Shown here one piece after another: positions 33,422 through 42,491 of a stretch of DNA of 64,000 nt (its first letter is position 1; every line of letters starts with the position of its first letter). The stretch is from Brevundimonas sp. LM2 (lineage in GTDB: Bacteria; Pseudomonadota; Alphaproteobacteria; Caulobacterales; Caulobacteraceae): assembly GCF_002002865.1 (NCBI RefSeq), contig NZ_CP019508.1:434001-498000 (forward strand), in the 5' to 3' direction. Below the pieces are notes generated by a model. The model was given only the letters and a program-made list of their open reading frames with translations. It ran no database searches and was not told the DNA's origin. The translations under genes and the position numbers were made by a program.

Positions 33422-34711
33422 TCAGGCCTTGGGACTGAAACGCTCGCCAATCCGTTCCGCAAGCGCCCGAACTGGGTCATCGCTCAGATGGGCATACCGT
33501 TCCGTGGCGCGGCTGTTGGCGTGTCCCAGCGCCTTGCCGATCATCGGGAGACTGGCCCCGTCGGCCAGGGCGAAGCTTGCGAAACTGTGGCGCAGGTCGT
33601 GGATGCGCACGCCTTCCAGCTTGGCTTTGGGGAGCACCTTGTCGCGCCAGATCTTGGACTCGGAGGTCGCATATCCGTTGTCGCCCTTGGTGGCCGGGAA
33701 GACGAATTGGCTTCGACCACGGGTCTTGTAGAGACGCTGCAGGATTCCGAAGGCCATGTCGTTGAGCGAGATCCGACGATCCCCCGTGCGACCGCCAGCC
33801 TTGGTGCGGCTCGGCGGCAGCACGAGCCGGCGCCGGTCGAAATCGACCTCCGTCCAGCGCAGGCCCGCGATCTCGTTGCGCCGCGCGCCCGTCAGAAGCA
33901 GAAGCCGATAGACCGCGCCCTGCCGTTCGGAGATCGTCGCATCCGCCTCCAGAGCGTCGAGAGCGGCGATGAGGTCCTGGGCCTGGGCCTCTGACAGGAA
34001 GCGTTCGACCGCCGGTCGGAGCTTTCGTTCGACCTTGGCGCAGGGGTTCGGGCCAGCGAAATGGCCCTTGTCGATCGCCCAGTTGAAGGTCGCCCGCAGG
34101 GTGGAATAGGTGCGGTCAGCGATGCCTGCTCCGCCCTTTACGATGGATCGACCACGAAGTTTGGTCTTCACATCCTTGGCGGTCTTCCCGGCCGTGATCG
34201 ATCGGATCATCGCGGTGATGTGGTCGCGGGTGAGCGTATCAAGCGCCATCTTCCCAAGCAGGGGCACGACGTGGCGCTCGAGGTTCGTCCGGTCCATGGC
34301 CCATGACGAATCCCGTTTGGTCGGTTTGTCGTCCGGCCCCTTCTCCAGATACAACTCGACCAGGCCTTTGACGGTGAGACCCTCGATGCGCCTGCGGGCT
34401 TCGCCGGGATCGATGCCGCGCCGCGCATCGACCACCACCGACGCCGCCTCCTTGCGAGCCCGATCCGCCGTGAGCTTGTCCGGCCCATCCCCATGCTCGC
34501 CGAGCGTCAGCCAGCGCTGAATCCCGCGGACCCGATATTTGATGGCGAACATCCTTCGGACAGGCTTGGCGGCATGGCCCTGTCGGGTTTCGGTCCCGGG
34601 ATAGATCCGGAGGCAGAAGCCTGCGATCTCGCTGTCCCAGATTCGACCCTCGCCGGTCTCCGGAACGGGCGCGCTCTCAACCACGCGCTTGGTGAGTTTT
34701 TGCTTCGTCAT
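33422..34711 (-). CDS. int: P4-type tyrosine integrase of the ICE
   Basis: A 429-residue tyrosine recombinase. An N-terminal DUF4102 arm-binding domain (KQKLTKRVVESAPVPETGEGRIWDSEIAGF) and a core-binding domain precede the catalytic half. The catalytic residues are R277 (GARRNEIAGL), H371 and R374 (HDLRHSFAS), H397 (LGHANS) and nucleophile Y406 (ERYAHL). It faces away from the tRNA-Gly end and lies 160 bases from it, so it is the enzyme that inserts and excises this element at the tRNA gene. Confidence 0.95.
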   Translation of the reverse strand: MTKQKLTKRVVESAPVPETGEGRIWDSEIAGFCLRIYPGTETRQGHAAKPVRRMFAIKYRVRGIQRWLTLGEHGDGPDKLTADRARKEAASVVVDARRGIDPGEARRRIEGLTVKGLVELYLEKGPDDKPTKRDSSWAMDRTNLERHVVPLLGKMALDTLTRDHITAMIRSITAGKTAKDVKTKLRGRSIVKGGAGIADRTYSTLRATFNWAIDKGHFAGPNPCAKVERKLRPAVERFLSEAQAQDLIAALDALEADATISERQGAVYRLLLLTGARRNEIAGLRWTEVDFDRRRLVLPPSRTKAGGRTGDRRISLNDMAFGILQRLYKTRGRSQFVFPATKGDNGYATSESKIWRDKVLPKAKLEGVRIHDLRHSFASFALADGASLPMIGKALGHANSRATERYAHLSDDPVRALAERIGERFSPKA

Positions 34712-34883
34712 GGCTATAGAAATATACGCTCATTTCCGAGCCACCGCTACCACTCCGCTACCAACTCAAGTGAAACCGGGCGAAACGCTCCGTAACCGGA
34801 TAAACAAGAAAACTTATGTAAAACAACATACAAAGTTGATTTTTGGAACGTCCTGAAAAGCCCGGAAATGCTGATCCCCAACA

Positions 34884-34928
34884 TTGCCAAGGTTGGGGTC
34901 GAGAGTTCGAATCTCTTCGCCCGCTCCA
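34884..34928 (+). other. ICE attachment site: 3' half of tRNA-Gly(GCC)
   Basis: From the anticodon loop TTGCCAA to the end CGCCCGCTCCA the sequence is a normal tRNA-Gly 3' half. The T stem-loop is GAGAG-TTCGAAT-CTCTT, and the acceptor strand is CGCCCGC with TCCA. The bases upstream do not form D- or acceptor-stem partners, so the gene is not whole here. The expected GCGGGCG half should lie at the other ICE end, left of this window. A tRNA terminator follows. Confidence 0.85.
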
Positions 34929-34940
34929 GTCGAACAAAGA

Positions 34941-34968
34941 GACCCGGTCGCGAGACCGGGTCTTTTTT
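34941..34968 (+). terminator. Rho-independent terminator after the tRNA-Gly half
   Basis: GACCCGGTC and GACCGGGTC form a perfect 9-bp stem around a GCGA loop, followed by TCTTTTTT. It is placed 13 bases after the tRNA CCA, the usual place for the terminator of a single tRNA gene. Chromosomal sequence therefore begins at about 34929. Confidence 0.9.
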
Positions 34969-35227
34969 GCATCTACGCCCCCGGTCGCGCGCGTTCGTCC
35001 AGGTTGCGGTCGAGCCTGATGATTTCTCCCCCTCGCCCTTTGCAGCCGCCAGCAGGTGTGGGCGCGACGACGTCGCCCGCTATCGGCAAGTCTTCGCAGA
35101 GGCTGTGCTCGGGGACGGGCAAGGTCGTTAACGTCAAAACCTGACTGATTTTTCAGGCCCTGCATGAGATGAGGGCGCGCCCGGAGGTCGAAAAATCAGG
35201 CCCGCACCCGGACAGGGACTCGCGACG

Positions 35228-35668
35228 ATGGCTTTCACAGGACGCGCCTTCTCACTGTGGCGAGCCCTCGTCCCAGCTGCCCTGATCCTCAATGCGGCCT
35301 GTGACGGTCTCCCATCGTCGCGCCCGTCGCTGGACGGCAGGTGGGTCTTGACGCGACTGGCAGACTGCGGCCCCTCGATGCCCGCCATGATCGTCGACGG
35401 CGACAAGATCCGGCATGAAAATCCAGATATCGTCGGCAGTCTCGATCTGGAGGACGTCGAGTACGCGTGGAAAAAGATCAATGAGCAGGAGGCCGTCGTC
35501 CTGACCTTTGATAAGGCGCCTGGGCCGGCGGTAGAGCGTGGAGGCTTGTTGTTCCTGGTGGTGAACGACGACCTGATCGTTCCTGCAGAGTGGTCGAACG
35601 ATGGTGTGAAGTTTGAAGAGTTTGGCGATTCCGAAAAGACGCTGTCCTTGACGCTTTCTCGGTGCTGA
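35228..35668 (+). CDS. Putative small lipoprotein
   Basis: A 146-residue protein with an N-terminal signal ending in a lipobox-like LNAAC. The mature part is a lipocalin-sized beta-strand pattern (LDGRWVLTRLADCGPSMPAMIVDGDKIRHE) and ends with a cysteine. I do not recognise the family. First chromosomal gene after the ICE. Confidence 0.65.
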   Translation: MAFTGRAFSLWRALVPAALILNAACDGLPSSRPSLDGRWVLTRLADCGPSMPAMIVDGDKIRHENPDIVGSLDLEDVEYAWKKINEQEAVVLTFDKAPGPAVERGGLLFLVVNDDLIVPAEWSNDGVKFEEFGDSEKTLSLTLSRC

Positions 35669-35721
35669 TGACGTCAACACCTCCGCCCGCCTGAACAACT
35701 GACATTGTTGGAGTGGCCGTC

Positions 35722-36135
35722 TCAGTCGTCCTCGGCGGCACCCGGATCGATCGCCTCCTCGACGAGGCGGCGCCAGTGGGGATCGGTGTCGTCGACCAGG
35801 TCGACGTCCTCCAGCAGGGCCACCACGGCGTCGCCGTCGGGCAGGATCAGGCCGACGACCTCCATGGGTTCGCCCAGGGCCCCGGCGTGGACCTCGGCCT
35901 GGACCGCGACCGCGCCCTGTTCGCCGTCGTCGTCCCACCAGATCACCGGCTGGGGCAGGTCCATGTCGAGGACGGCGGGGTCCTCGCTGTCGCCCAGGGC
36001 GAAGACCGCGCGCCGCGCCTGGACGTCCTCCAGGGTGGCGACGCGGCCGGTGAAGGCCACCAGCCGCGACCAGTCGTCGGCGTCGAATCCGCCGCCGTCC
36101 GCATCGTCGGGGCCATCAAGGGTCTGCATCGTCAC
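35722..36135 (-). CDS. Hypothetical acidic protein
   Basis: A 137-residue, strongly acidic soluble protein (many Asp and Glu). It contains LVAFTGRVATLEDVQARRAVFAL and VIWWDDDGEQGAVAVQAEVHAG, which suggest a compact beta fold. No signal peptide. No known function; similar short acidic proteins occur in Caulobacterales. It ends 53 bases after the lipoprotein gene, on the opposite strand. Confidence 0.65.
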   Translation of the reverse strand: MTMQTLDGPDDADGGGFDADDWSRLVAFTGRVATLEDVQARRAVFALGDSEDPAVLDMDLPQPVIWWDDDGEQGAVAVQAEVHAGALGEPMEVVGLILPDGDAVVALLEDVDLVDDTDPHWRRLVEEAIDPGAAEDD

Positions 36136-36161
36136 AGACTAGCGGCCGGGGCCCGGTGGGA

Positions 36162-37259
36162 TCAACGGATTCCGAGGGCCGTGCGGATGTCGCGCCAGTC
36201 GATGTATTTGAAATTCTGGTTGCCGACGTCGTTGATGTCGTCCTGGACCACCACCAGTCCGTCCGGGAATTGGCCGATCGCTCCGCTCCAGGCGGCCAGG
36301 CCGTCGGTGCCGGTGACGCCGTCGATGACGCCGGCCTGGACCACGAAGCGGCCGACATAGGCGGGGGCGGCCCCGTCGATCTTCCAGACGGGGAAGGTCG
36401 AGTCGCCCTGGCTGGAGCCGATCAGATAGCGGCCCGTGGCGTCGGCGATCGTGGTCAGGCCCTCGGCGTCGGCGACCAGGATGCCCGGGGCGATCGGCTG
36501 GACCAGGATGCGGGCGTCGCCCGAGGCCGGGTCGAGGCCGTAGCGCCACAGGCCGACGTTCTCCTCCGTCAGATACAGGGCGCTGGTCTCGGGATCGGCG
36601 GCGCAACCCTCGGAGATCGTGCCGATCTCGAAGCGGCGGACCTCACGCGAGACGGGCGCGCCGTCGGCCCCGACCGTCAGGACGAACTGGCGGACCTCGC
36701 CCTCGTGCCCGACCAGGATGGCGTGGACCTCGGTCCCCAGACGGGCGAAGCAGAAGCCATAGGGCTCGACCACGTCGGTGGTGATGGCGCCCCAGGGGCG
36801 GATGCCGTTCTGGCCCGTCCCGGCCGGGTCGAACAGATACAGGGACACGCCGGTGCGGCCGGGCGTCCGGTCGCTGGCCCCCAGCAGCAGCTGCGGCCGT
36901 CCGGCGAGGCTGAGGCCCTCGACCGCGTCGACATTGTTCAGCAGGCCCTCGGGCAGGAACTGCAGCACCGCGCCGTCCAGCCCATAGACATAGAGGCCGG
37001 CCTTCTTGTCGGTGCCGACGACCAGGCCGGGGGTGGGGGTGCCCATGACCGTGACCGGGCCGACGCCGGCCCAGACCACGGGGTCGTCGGCGGCGTCCTG
37101 GCCCGGCAGGCCGACGGAGGGCGTCTCGACCACGGCCGTGACGCCGGCCCCCGCCCCGACGACGCCCGCGCCCTCGCCCTGGAAATCGACCTCATGCGTG
37201 GCGCATCCGCTCATCAGGGTGACGGCCAGGAGGAGCGGGGCGAGCGAGAGTCTGGACAT
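36162..37259 (-). CDS. Beta-propeller phytase, lipoprotein
   Basis: A 365-residue secreted 3-phytase of the beta-propeller family, which releases phosphate from phytate with calcium. The ATG at 37259 follows a GGAG and gives a lipoprotein signal ending LMSGC. Family phrases are DDPVVW, GTDKKAGLYVYGLDGAVLQ, NNVDAVEGLSL, EPYGFCFAR, CAADPETSALYLTEENVGLWRY and DVGNQNFKYIDW. The 16 residues upstream in the open frame are not typical. It diverges from a TonB receptor over 227 bases, a common phosphate-scavenging pairing. Confidence 0.9.
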   Translation of the reverse strand: MSRLSLAPLLLAVTLMSGCATHEVDFQGEGAGVVGAGAGVTAVVETPSVGLPGQDAADDPVVWAGVGPVTVMGTPTPGLVVGTDKKAGLYVYGLDGAVLQFLPEGLLNNVDAVEGLSLAGRPQLLLGASDRTPGRTGVSLYLFDPAGTGQNGIRPWGAITTDVVEPYGFCFARLGTEVHAILVGHEGEVRQFVLTVGADGAPVSREVRRFEIGTISEGCAADPETSALYLTEENVGLWRYGLDPASGDARILVQPIAPGILVADAEGLTTIADATGRYLIGSSQGDSTFPVWKIDGAAPAYVGRFVVQAGVIDGVTGTDGLAAWSGAIGQFPDGLVVVQDDINDVGNQNFKYIDWRDIRTALGIR

Positions 37260-37486
37260 GGGGGTCTCCAGCAGGGGGATGGGGCCCGCAAACACGGCGC
37301 GCGGCAAGACGTCAAGGGTGCCGCGCGCGCGGGCGGAGCCATACCGTCCGGGTCAGGAACGATCGTCAGATAACCATGATGTCTCGGTCGGGCTTCTGTC
37401 GCAAAAGCGTCAAGTCAACTTCGTCGTCACGCGATATGCGCGGTCCATCGGCGGGCCACGAATGTGGACGCCATGGGGGATCCATC

Positions 37487-39712
37487 ATGCGCAAGTCCAT
37501 CCTGCTCCTTGGAGCAGCCCTTTCGCCGTTCGCCTTCGCGGCTCCGGCGTCGGCCCAATCCGCCGACCAGACGCCGACGACGGCGCTGGAAGAGGTCATC
37601 GTCACCGGCAGGCCGGTGTTCCGTAACCGCACCGACGACGTCGTGCCGACGCTGTCCTATGACCTGGAATATTTTCAACGTTTCGAACCGCTGACGGTCG
37701 GCGACGCGCTGCGTCGGGTGCCCAGTGTGACCTTCCTGTCGGACGTGCTGGAATCCGACGGCGTCCGGCTGCGGGGGCTGGATCCCGGCTACACCCAGAT
37801 CCTGATCAACGGCGAGCGGGTTCCCGGCGGCGGCGATGATCGCTCCTTCTTCGTGGACCGCATCCCCGCCGAGCTGATCGAGCGAGTCGAGGTGGTCCGC
37901 TCCTCCTCGGCTAACCGGTCGGGCGACGCGGTCGCCGGCGCCATCAACATCGTGCTGCGCGACGCCTATACGCTGGACGGCGGCTATATCCGCGGCGGGG
38001 CCATCCTGTTCCCGGACGACGAGGTCGGTGGCACCTTCGGTGCCGTCTATGGCGGTCAGGTCGCTGGCGGCCGTCTGCTGGTCGGGGCCAGCGTGCAGGA
38101 TCGCCGCAATCCCAAGGACAAGTACAGCCAGCGGTTCGACCGTCCGGGCGGCACCTTGGTCAACACCGAGGTGCAGACCGACGTGCGCAGCGGCACGGAC
38201 TATTCCTTCAACGCCGACTATCAGGTCGCGCTGGGCGGCGGCGAGCTGAGCCTGTCGGGCGTGTTCGTCCGCACCGAGCGCCTGCAGGACGAGGACTCGA
38301 TCGAGTATCGCGGCGGGCGCGAACAGGCCGCCGACCTGCTGACCGTCAACGACAACGACGTCGACATCGAAACCGACAACCTGTCGCTGCGCGGTCGCTA
38401 TGAGATCGACATGCTGGGCGGCGAGACGCGCTTCAAGCTCGGCTACGCGAGCTTCGACGACAGCCAGTCGGAGTTCGAGAACGAGGCCGAATACTTGCGC
38501 GACGCCGTCATCTTCCCGGACGAGGATCGCTTCACCTCCGACTTCGAGATCCGTGACCTGAAGGATGAGGAGGTCTCGATCGCGCTGGAGCATACGCGCT
38601 CGATCGGCGACGGCTTGGAGGTCGAGTTCGGCGTCCAGACGATCCAGAAGGACCGCGAGGCGGACACCCAGACCGCGACGCGCATCCGCTTCAACGTGCC
38701 CAACGCCCCGGCGCCCCGCCCGGCCCAGCCGGCCTATGTCTTCACCCCCTCGACCTATGCGATCGAGGAAACGCGGATCGATCCCTATGTCATGGTGTCG
38801 GGTGAAAGCGGCGCCCTGAAGTGGGAGGCCGGTCTGCGCTATGAGACCACCGACACAACCATCGCCGGGATCGACAACGACTATGCCGAGCTGCTGCCCT
38901 CGGCCAGCCTGCGCTACACGCTGAACGCGACCGATCGCCTGATCGTCTCGGCCGGCCGGACCATCCGCCGGCCCCGGTTCAACGACCTGGCCCCCGTGCT
39001 GCTGGAAGAGGAACGCGGTGACAACGACTTCGAAGGCAATCCGCTGCTGGAACCGGAAACCGCCTGGGGCGCCGACGTCGGGGTCGAGCGCCGCCTGGGT
39101 CGCGACGGCGTCGTCGGGCTGAACGTCTTCTATCGCGACGTCACCGACCTGATCGAGGACGTCAACACGGGACGACAGGGCTCGGGCGGGGCCGGCACCT
39201 TCATCGAGTCGATCGACAATGTCGGCGACGGCCAGGTCTATGGCGTCGAGTTCGACCTCTCGACGCCCCTGACCTTCGCCGGGATGGAGAACACCGGCGT
39301 GTTCCTGAACGCCTCCTGGCTGGACAGCCAGGTCGAGGACGTCCTCGGCGAACGCCGCTTCAACGACCAGTCCGACTATGTCGTCAGCGTCGGCTTCACC
39401 CACGACATCCCGACCTGGGAAGCCGCCTTCGGCGCCACCTACCGCAAACAGGGCGACGCCTTCGGCCGGGTCTATGCCGAGGAGGTCACCACCAGCTACG
39501 GGGCCGACCTGGAAGTGTTTCTCGAGAAACGCCTGTTCGAGAACGCCGTCCTGCGTCTGACGGCGATCAACCTGCTGGATTCGTCCAAGGACGAGGTGTT
39601 CGACAAGTTCGCCGACCAGGCCGATCAGGTCTCGCGCGACTATGATGAATACGAGCTGGAAACGGAAACGGCGGGGCCCGTGGTGCAGATGGTCATGCGC
39701 CTGGCGTTCTGA
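37487..39712 (+). CDS. TonB-dependent outer-membrane receptor
   Basis: A 741-residue receptor. Signal peptide (ILLLGAALSPFAFAAPASAQS), then TonB box-like EEVIVTG, a plug domain (LRRVPSVTFL ... RLRGLDPGYTQILINGERVPGGG) and a 22-strand-type barrel ending VVQMVMRLAF with the terminal phenylalanine. The divergent phytase suggests uptake of phytate or its inositol-phosphate products. Start at 37487 because upstream residues in frame are not signal-like. Confidence 0.92.
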   Translation: MRKSILLLGAALSPFAFAAPASAQSADQTPTTALEEVIVTGRPVFRNRTDDVVPTLSYDLEYFQRFEPLTVGDALRRVPSVTFLSDVLESDGVRLRGLDPGYTQILINGERVPGGGDDRSFFVDRIPAELIERVEVVRSSSANRSGDAVAGAINIVLRDAYTLDGGYIRGGAILFPDDEVGGTFGAVYGGQVAGGRLLVGASVQDRRNPKDKYSQRFDRPGGTLVNTEVQTDVRSGTDYSFNADYQVALGGGELSLSGVFVRTERLQDEDSIEYRGGREQAADLLTVNDNDVDIETDNLSLRGRYEIDMLGGETRFKLGYASFDDSQSEFENEAEYLRDAVIFPDEDRFTSDFEIRDLKDEEVSIALEHTRSIGDGLEVEFGVQTIQKDREADTQTATRIRFNVPNAPAPRPAQPAYVFTPSTYAIEETRIDPYVMVSGESGALKWEAGLRYETTDTTIAGIDNDYAELLPSASLRYTLNATDRLIVSAGRTIRRPRFNDLAPVLLEEERGDNDFEGNPLLEPETAWGADVGVERRLGRDGVVGLNVFYRDVTDLIEDVNTGRQGSGGAGTFIESIDNVGDGQVYGVEFDLSTPLTFAGMENTGVFLNASWLDSQVEDVLGERRFNDQSDYVVSVGFTHDIPTWEAAFGATYRKQGDAFGRVYAEEVTTSYGADLEVFLEKRLFENAVLRLTAINLLDSSKDEVFDKFADQADQVSRDYDEYELETETAGPVVQMVMRLAF

Positions 39713-39734
39713 CGATCGCCGATGATCCATCGAG

Positions 39735-39763
39735 GGGGCCGGTGGCGACGCCGGCCCCTTTTT
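39735..39763 (+). terminator. Terminator of the TonB receptor gene
   Basis: GGGGCCGG and CCGGCCCC form an 8-bp stem around an 8-base loop, followed by five T. It lies 22 bases after the TonB stop. Confidence 0.85.
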
Positions 39764-39901
39764 CGTGCCTGCGATCCGGCCGGATATTTGCGGTTTGCGG
39801 CTGGACCCGCACCGCCGGTACGCCTACCGCTGAAGGGCGGCGCAGGCCTTGCGAAGGTCGCGCGACAGGCGCTTTCCAGTGCCAGAACGGGATGACGGGG
39901 C

Positions 39902-41761
39902 ATGTTTCTGGAAGGCGAGGTGGACTGGGTTCTGGTCCTGGGGGGGCTGGCGACGGTGACGTCCCTGCTGGCGATCGCGGCGGTCGTTTTCGGCCTCGCG
40001 AACCGATCGCGCCACGTCTCGGCGGCCGATGAACTGAATGCCGTCTCGAAGGCGCGCGAGGCGGCGGAAACCCGGCTCTATGAGACGCTGAACGCCATCC
40101 CCGTGGCCCTGGTCCAGACCGATCGCGGCGGCAAGTTCGTGTTCGCCAACCGCGCCGCCCACCAGCTGATGGGACGGCGCGACGCCGAGCTGATCGGGCT
40201 GCGCTTCCATTCGGCGACCTGGGGCATCACCTATCCCGACGGCCGGCCGGTGCCGCCCGACCTGCTGCCCAGCGCGCGGGCGCTGCGGGGTCAGACGGTC
40301 AAGGGCTTCCAGCATATTCTCGCCAATCCGGCGACCCGGCGAAAGATGCTGGTGTCGGTTACCGCCATGCCGATCGAGGACGCGCGGGGGCAGATCACCG
40401 GCTCCACCGCCGCCATCGTCGAGACCGAGGGGCTGACCACGCCCGAGGTCACGCCGGTCGAGCCGGAGATGACGGCGCCGGACCCCAACGACCTGACCCG
40501 ACGCGTGTTCGAAGCGGCGGCCAGCGCCCTGGTGGTGGTGGCCGCCAATGGGGTGGTGCGCGAGGCGAACGCCGCCGCCCTCGCCCTGATCGGACAGGCC
40601 GACGACGTCGTCGGTCGCGATTTCGCCGACCAATTCCTGCGCGAGGACGAGCGGGTCGAGGGGCGGCAGACGCTCCGCGCCGCTCTGAACGCCTCGCCGG
40701 GCGAGGCCGACGACATCCGCTCGCAGCAGGGCGGTGCGTCCGGCCTGCGCTGGCGCGTCCTGCCGCTGGCCCGTCCCGGCGAAGTCGCCGATGCCCTGCT
40801 TCTGGCGGCAGAACCCCTGGCGGAGCTGAGCGTCGAGATGGTCGCGGCCGAGCCACCGACGCCCGAGGCCGAGGATGAGCCCGAGGCCCGGGTCGACCCC
40901 ACCCTCGAGGCCGCGTCCGCGCCGGCAGTCGATCTCGACTCCGCGGCGCGCGAGGCCGAACTGACGCAGACCCTGGATCAGGTCCGCGCCGACCTGCTGG
41001 CCGCGCGGGCGGACGCGGCGGCCGCCGAAGCGCGGGCCCGGGCCGAGGTCGCGGAACGGGATCAGGCCGCCCAGCGGCTGGAGAGCGTCGGCCGGCTGAC
41101 CGGCGGCGTGGCCCAGGACTTCAATGCCCTGCTGGCGGTGATGACCAGCGCCCTGGACATGATGCTGAAGACCGCCGAGAACCCGAGCCGGGTCCGTCGC
41201 CTGGGTCAGGCCGCCCTGGTCGCGGGACAGCGGGGCGAGGCGTTGACGCGGCGGCTCGCGGCCTTCTCCCAGGGGGAGGACGCACGCGGCCAGGTGCTGG
41301 ACGCCGGCGTGCTGCTGCGCGGGATGGAGGCGCGGCTGAGGGCCGTGGCCGGAGCCGGGGTCGACCTGATGATCGAGGCCCCGAGCCGGGACATGGCCGT
41401 GCGTCTGGACCCCGTGGCCTTCGAGGCGACGGTGATCGCGCTGGTGCGCAACGGCAGCGAGGCCATGCAGGGGGCGGGGGCCCTCGCGGTCCGGCTGGAC
41501 CCCGACGTCGAGGGGGCCGTGCGCCTGATCGTGCGCGATACGGGGCCCGGTCTCGACGCGGCCACGGCCCAGCGGGCGCTGGAGCCCTTCTTCACCACCC
41601 GGCCGGGGGCCGACGGTCTGGGCCTGGCCCAGGCCCACGGCTTCGCCCGGCAGTGGGGCGGGACCCTCAGCCTGACGGGACGGGAGGGCGAGGGGGCCGA
41701 GGCCGTCCTGACCCTGCCCACCGTGGTCGCCGCGCCACGCCGCTCGGATTCCGCCGCCTGA
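39902..41761 (+). CDS. PAS-containing histidine-kinase-like protein lacking the phospho-acceptor His
   Basis: A 619-residue membrane sensor. One N-terminal helix (VDWVLVLGGLATVTSLLAIAAVVFGL), a PAS domain (about 60-190), a second PAS (200-310), a coiled coil (340-390) and a kinase core. The dimerisation box reads GGVAQDFNALL: the usual GGVAHDFNNLL has His, here Gln405. The ATPase still has NGSEAM, DTGPGL and GLGLAQAHGFARQWGG. It may sense and bind ATP without transferring phosphate from His, as seen in other pseudokinases. No response regulator lies beside it. Confidence 0.85.
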   Translation: MFLEGEVDWVLVLGGLATVTSLLAIAAVVFGLANRSRHVSAADELNAVSKAREAAETRLYETLNAIPVALVQTDRGGKFVFANRAAHQLMGRRDAELIGLRFHSATWGITYPDGRPVPPDLLPSARALRGQTVKGFQHILANPATRRKMLVSVTAMPIEDARGQITGSTAAIVETEGLTTPEVTPVEPEMTAPDPNDLTRRVFEAAASALVVVAANGVVREANAAALALIGQADDVVGRDFADQFLREDERVEGRQTLRAALNASPGEADDIRSQQGGASGLRWRVLPLARPGEVADALLLAAEPLAELSVEMVAAEPPTPEAEDEPEARVDPTLEAASAPAVDLDSAAREAELTQTLDQVRADLLAARADAAAAEARARAEVAERDQAAQRLESVGRLTGGVAQDFNALLAVMTSALDMMLKTAENPSRVRRLGQAALVAGQRGEALTRRLAAFSQGEDARGQVLDAGVLLRGMEARLRAVAGAGVDLMIEAPSRDMAVRLDPVAFEATVIALVRNGSEAMQGAGALAVRLDPDVEGAVRLIVRDTGPGLDAATAQRALEPFFTTRPGADGLGLAQAHGFARQWGGTLSLTGREGEGAEAVLTLPTVVAAPRRSDSAA

Positions 41762-41825
41762 CCGGCTCGCCCGCCGACCGGTGTTCGTGCTAGGACGTTA
41801 ACCCTGTTCTTCGGCGGGGGCGGTC

Positions 41826-42326
41826 ATGATCTGGGTACTGAGGGTTCTGCTGGCCATTGTGATCGTGGCCTATGCGACCTGGCTGGCCCTTCCGCTGGGC
41901 GCTGCCCTGGCGGCCGGGCAGACGGTGGGCCAGGTCTGGTCCGGTCTCGCCGCGACGGGCTCGACCGAGGCCCTGATGATCGCGGCGGGTCTGCTGGCGA
42001 CCATCGTCCTGTATGGCGCGGGCGGGCTGGCCACTGCCGCCGGCTGGTCCTGGGCCCCGGGCCTGTTCTTTCTGGGTTTCATGGGCGACATCGTCCTGCG
42101 GCTCGCGGTCGCGGGCGGGGCCGTCCAGCCGGGGACGGAGGCCCTCGAGATCGGGGCCCGGGCCGAGGCGATGCTGCGTCCCCTGGGCGTGACCGTCGAG
42201 ACCACGCCCCTGACGCTCGCCATCCTCCTGGCGGTGGGGCTGGCTGTCCTGGCGACCGGCGTGTGGCGCGGGCAGAAGGGCGCGGCCCTGACGCGGGTCT
42301 GGACCGAGCCGCCCCTCTGGGCCTGA
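41826..42326 (+). CDS. Hypothetical inner-membrane protein
   Basis: A 166-residue protein with four to five hydrophobic segments (for example VLLAIVIVAYATWLALPLGAAL). I do not recognise it. Start ATG 41826. The 165 bases between its stop and the lpd ATG show no strong signal. Confidence 0.7.
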   Translation: MIWVLRVLLAIVIVAYATWLALPLGAALAAGQTVGQVWSGLAATGSTEALMIAAGLLATIVLYGAGGLATAAGWSWAPGLFFLGFMGDIVLRLAVAGGAVQPGTEALEIGARAEAMLRPLGVTVETTPLTLAILLAVGLAVLATGVWRGQKGAALTRVWTEPPLWA

Positions 42327-42491
42327 AAGGCCGCGGGTTCGCCCGAAGGCCCACAGGCGGTGCAAGGGGGCTCGCCGGACGGCGGGCGCGTCCCCATATC
42401 CGCCCAACCGGTCCACGCGCCTGTTGATTCTGACGGGCCAGCCGCTACGACAGCGGCGTTCTCTCCGACCGCGCCCGATCCAGAGGTTCCC

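Noticed and set aside
34853..34928. A complete tRNA-Gly gene
   Set aside because: The upstream 30 bases do not supply a GCGGGCG acceptor strand or a D-arm; only the 3' half is present.
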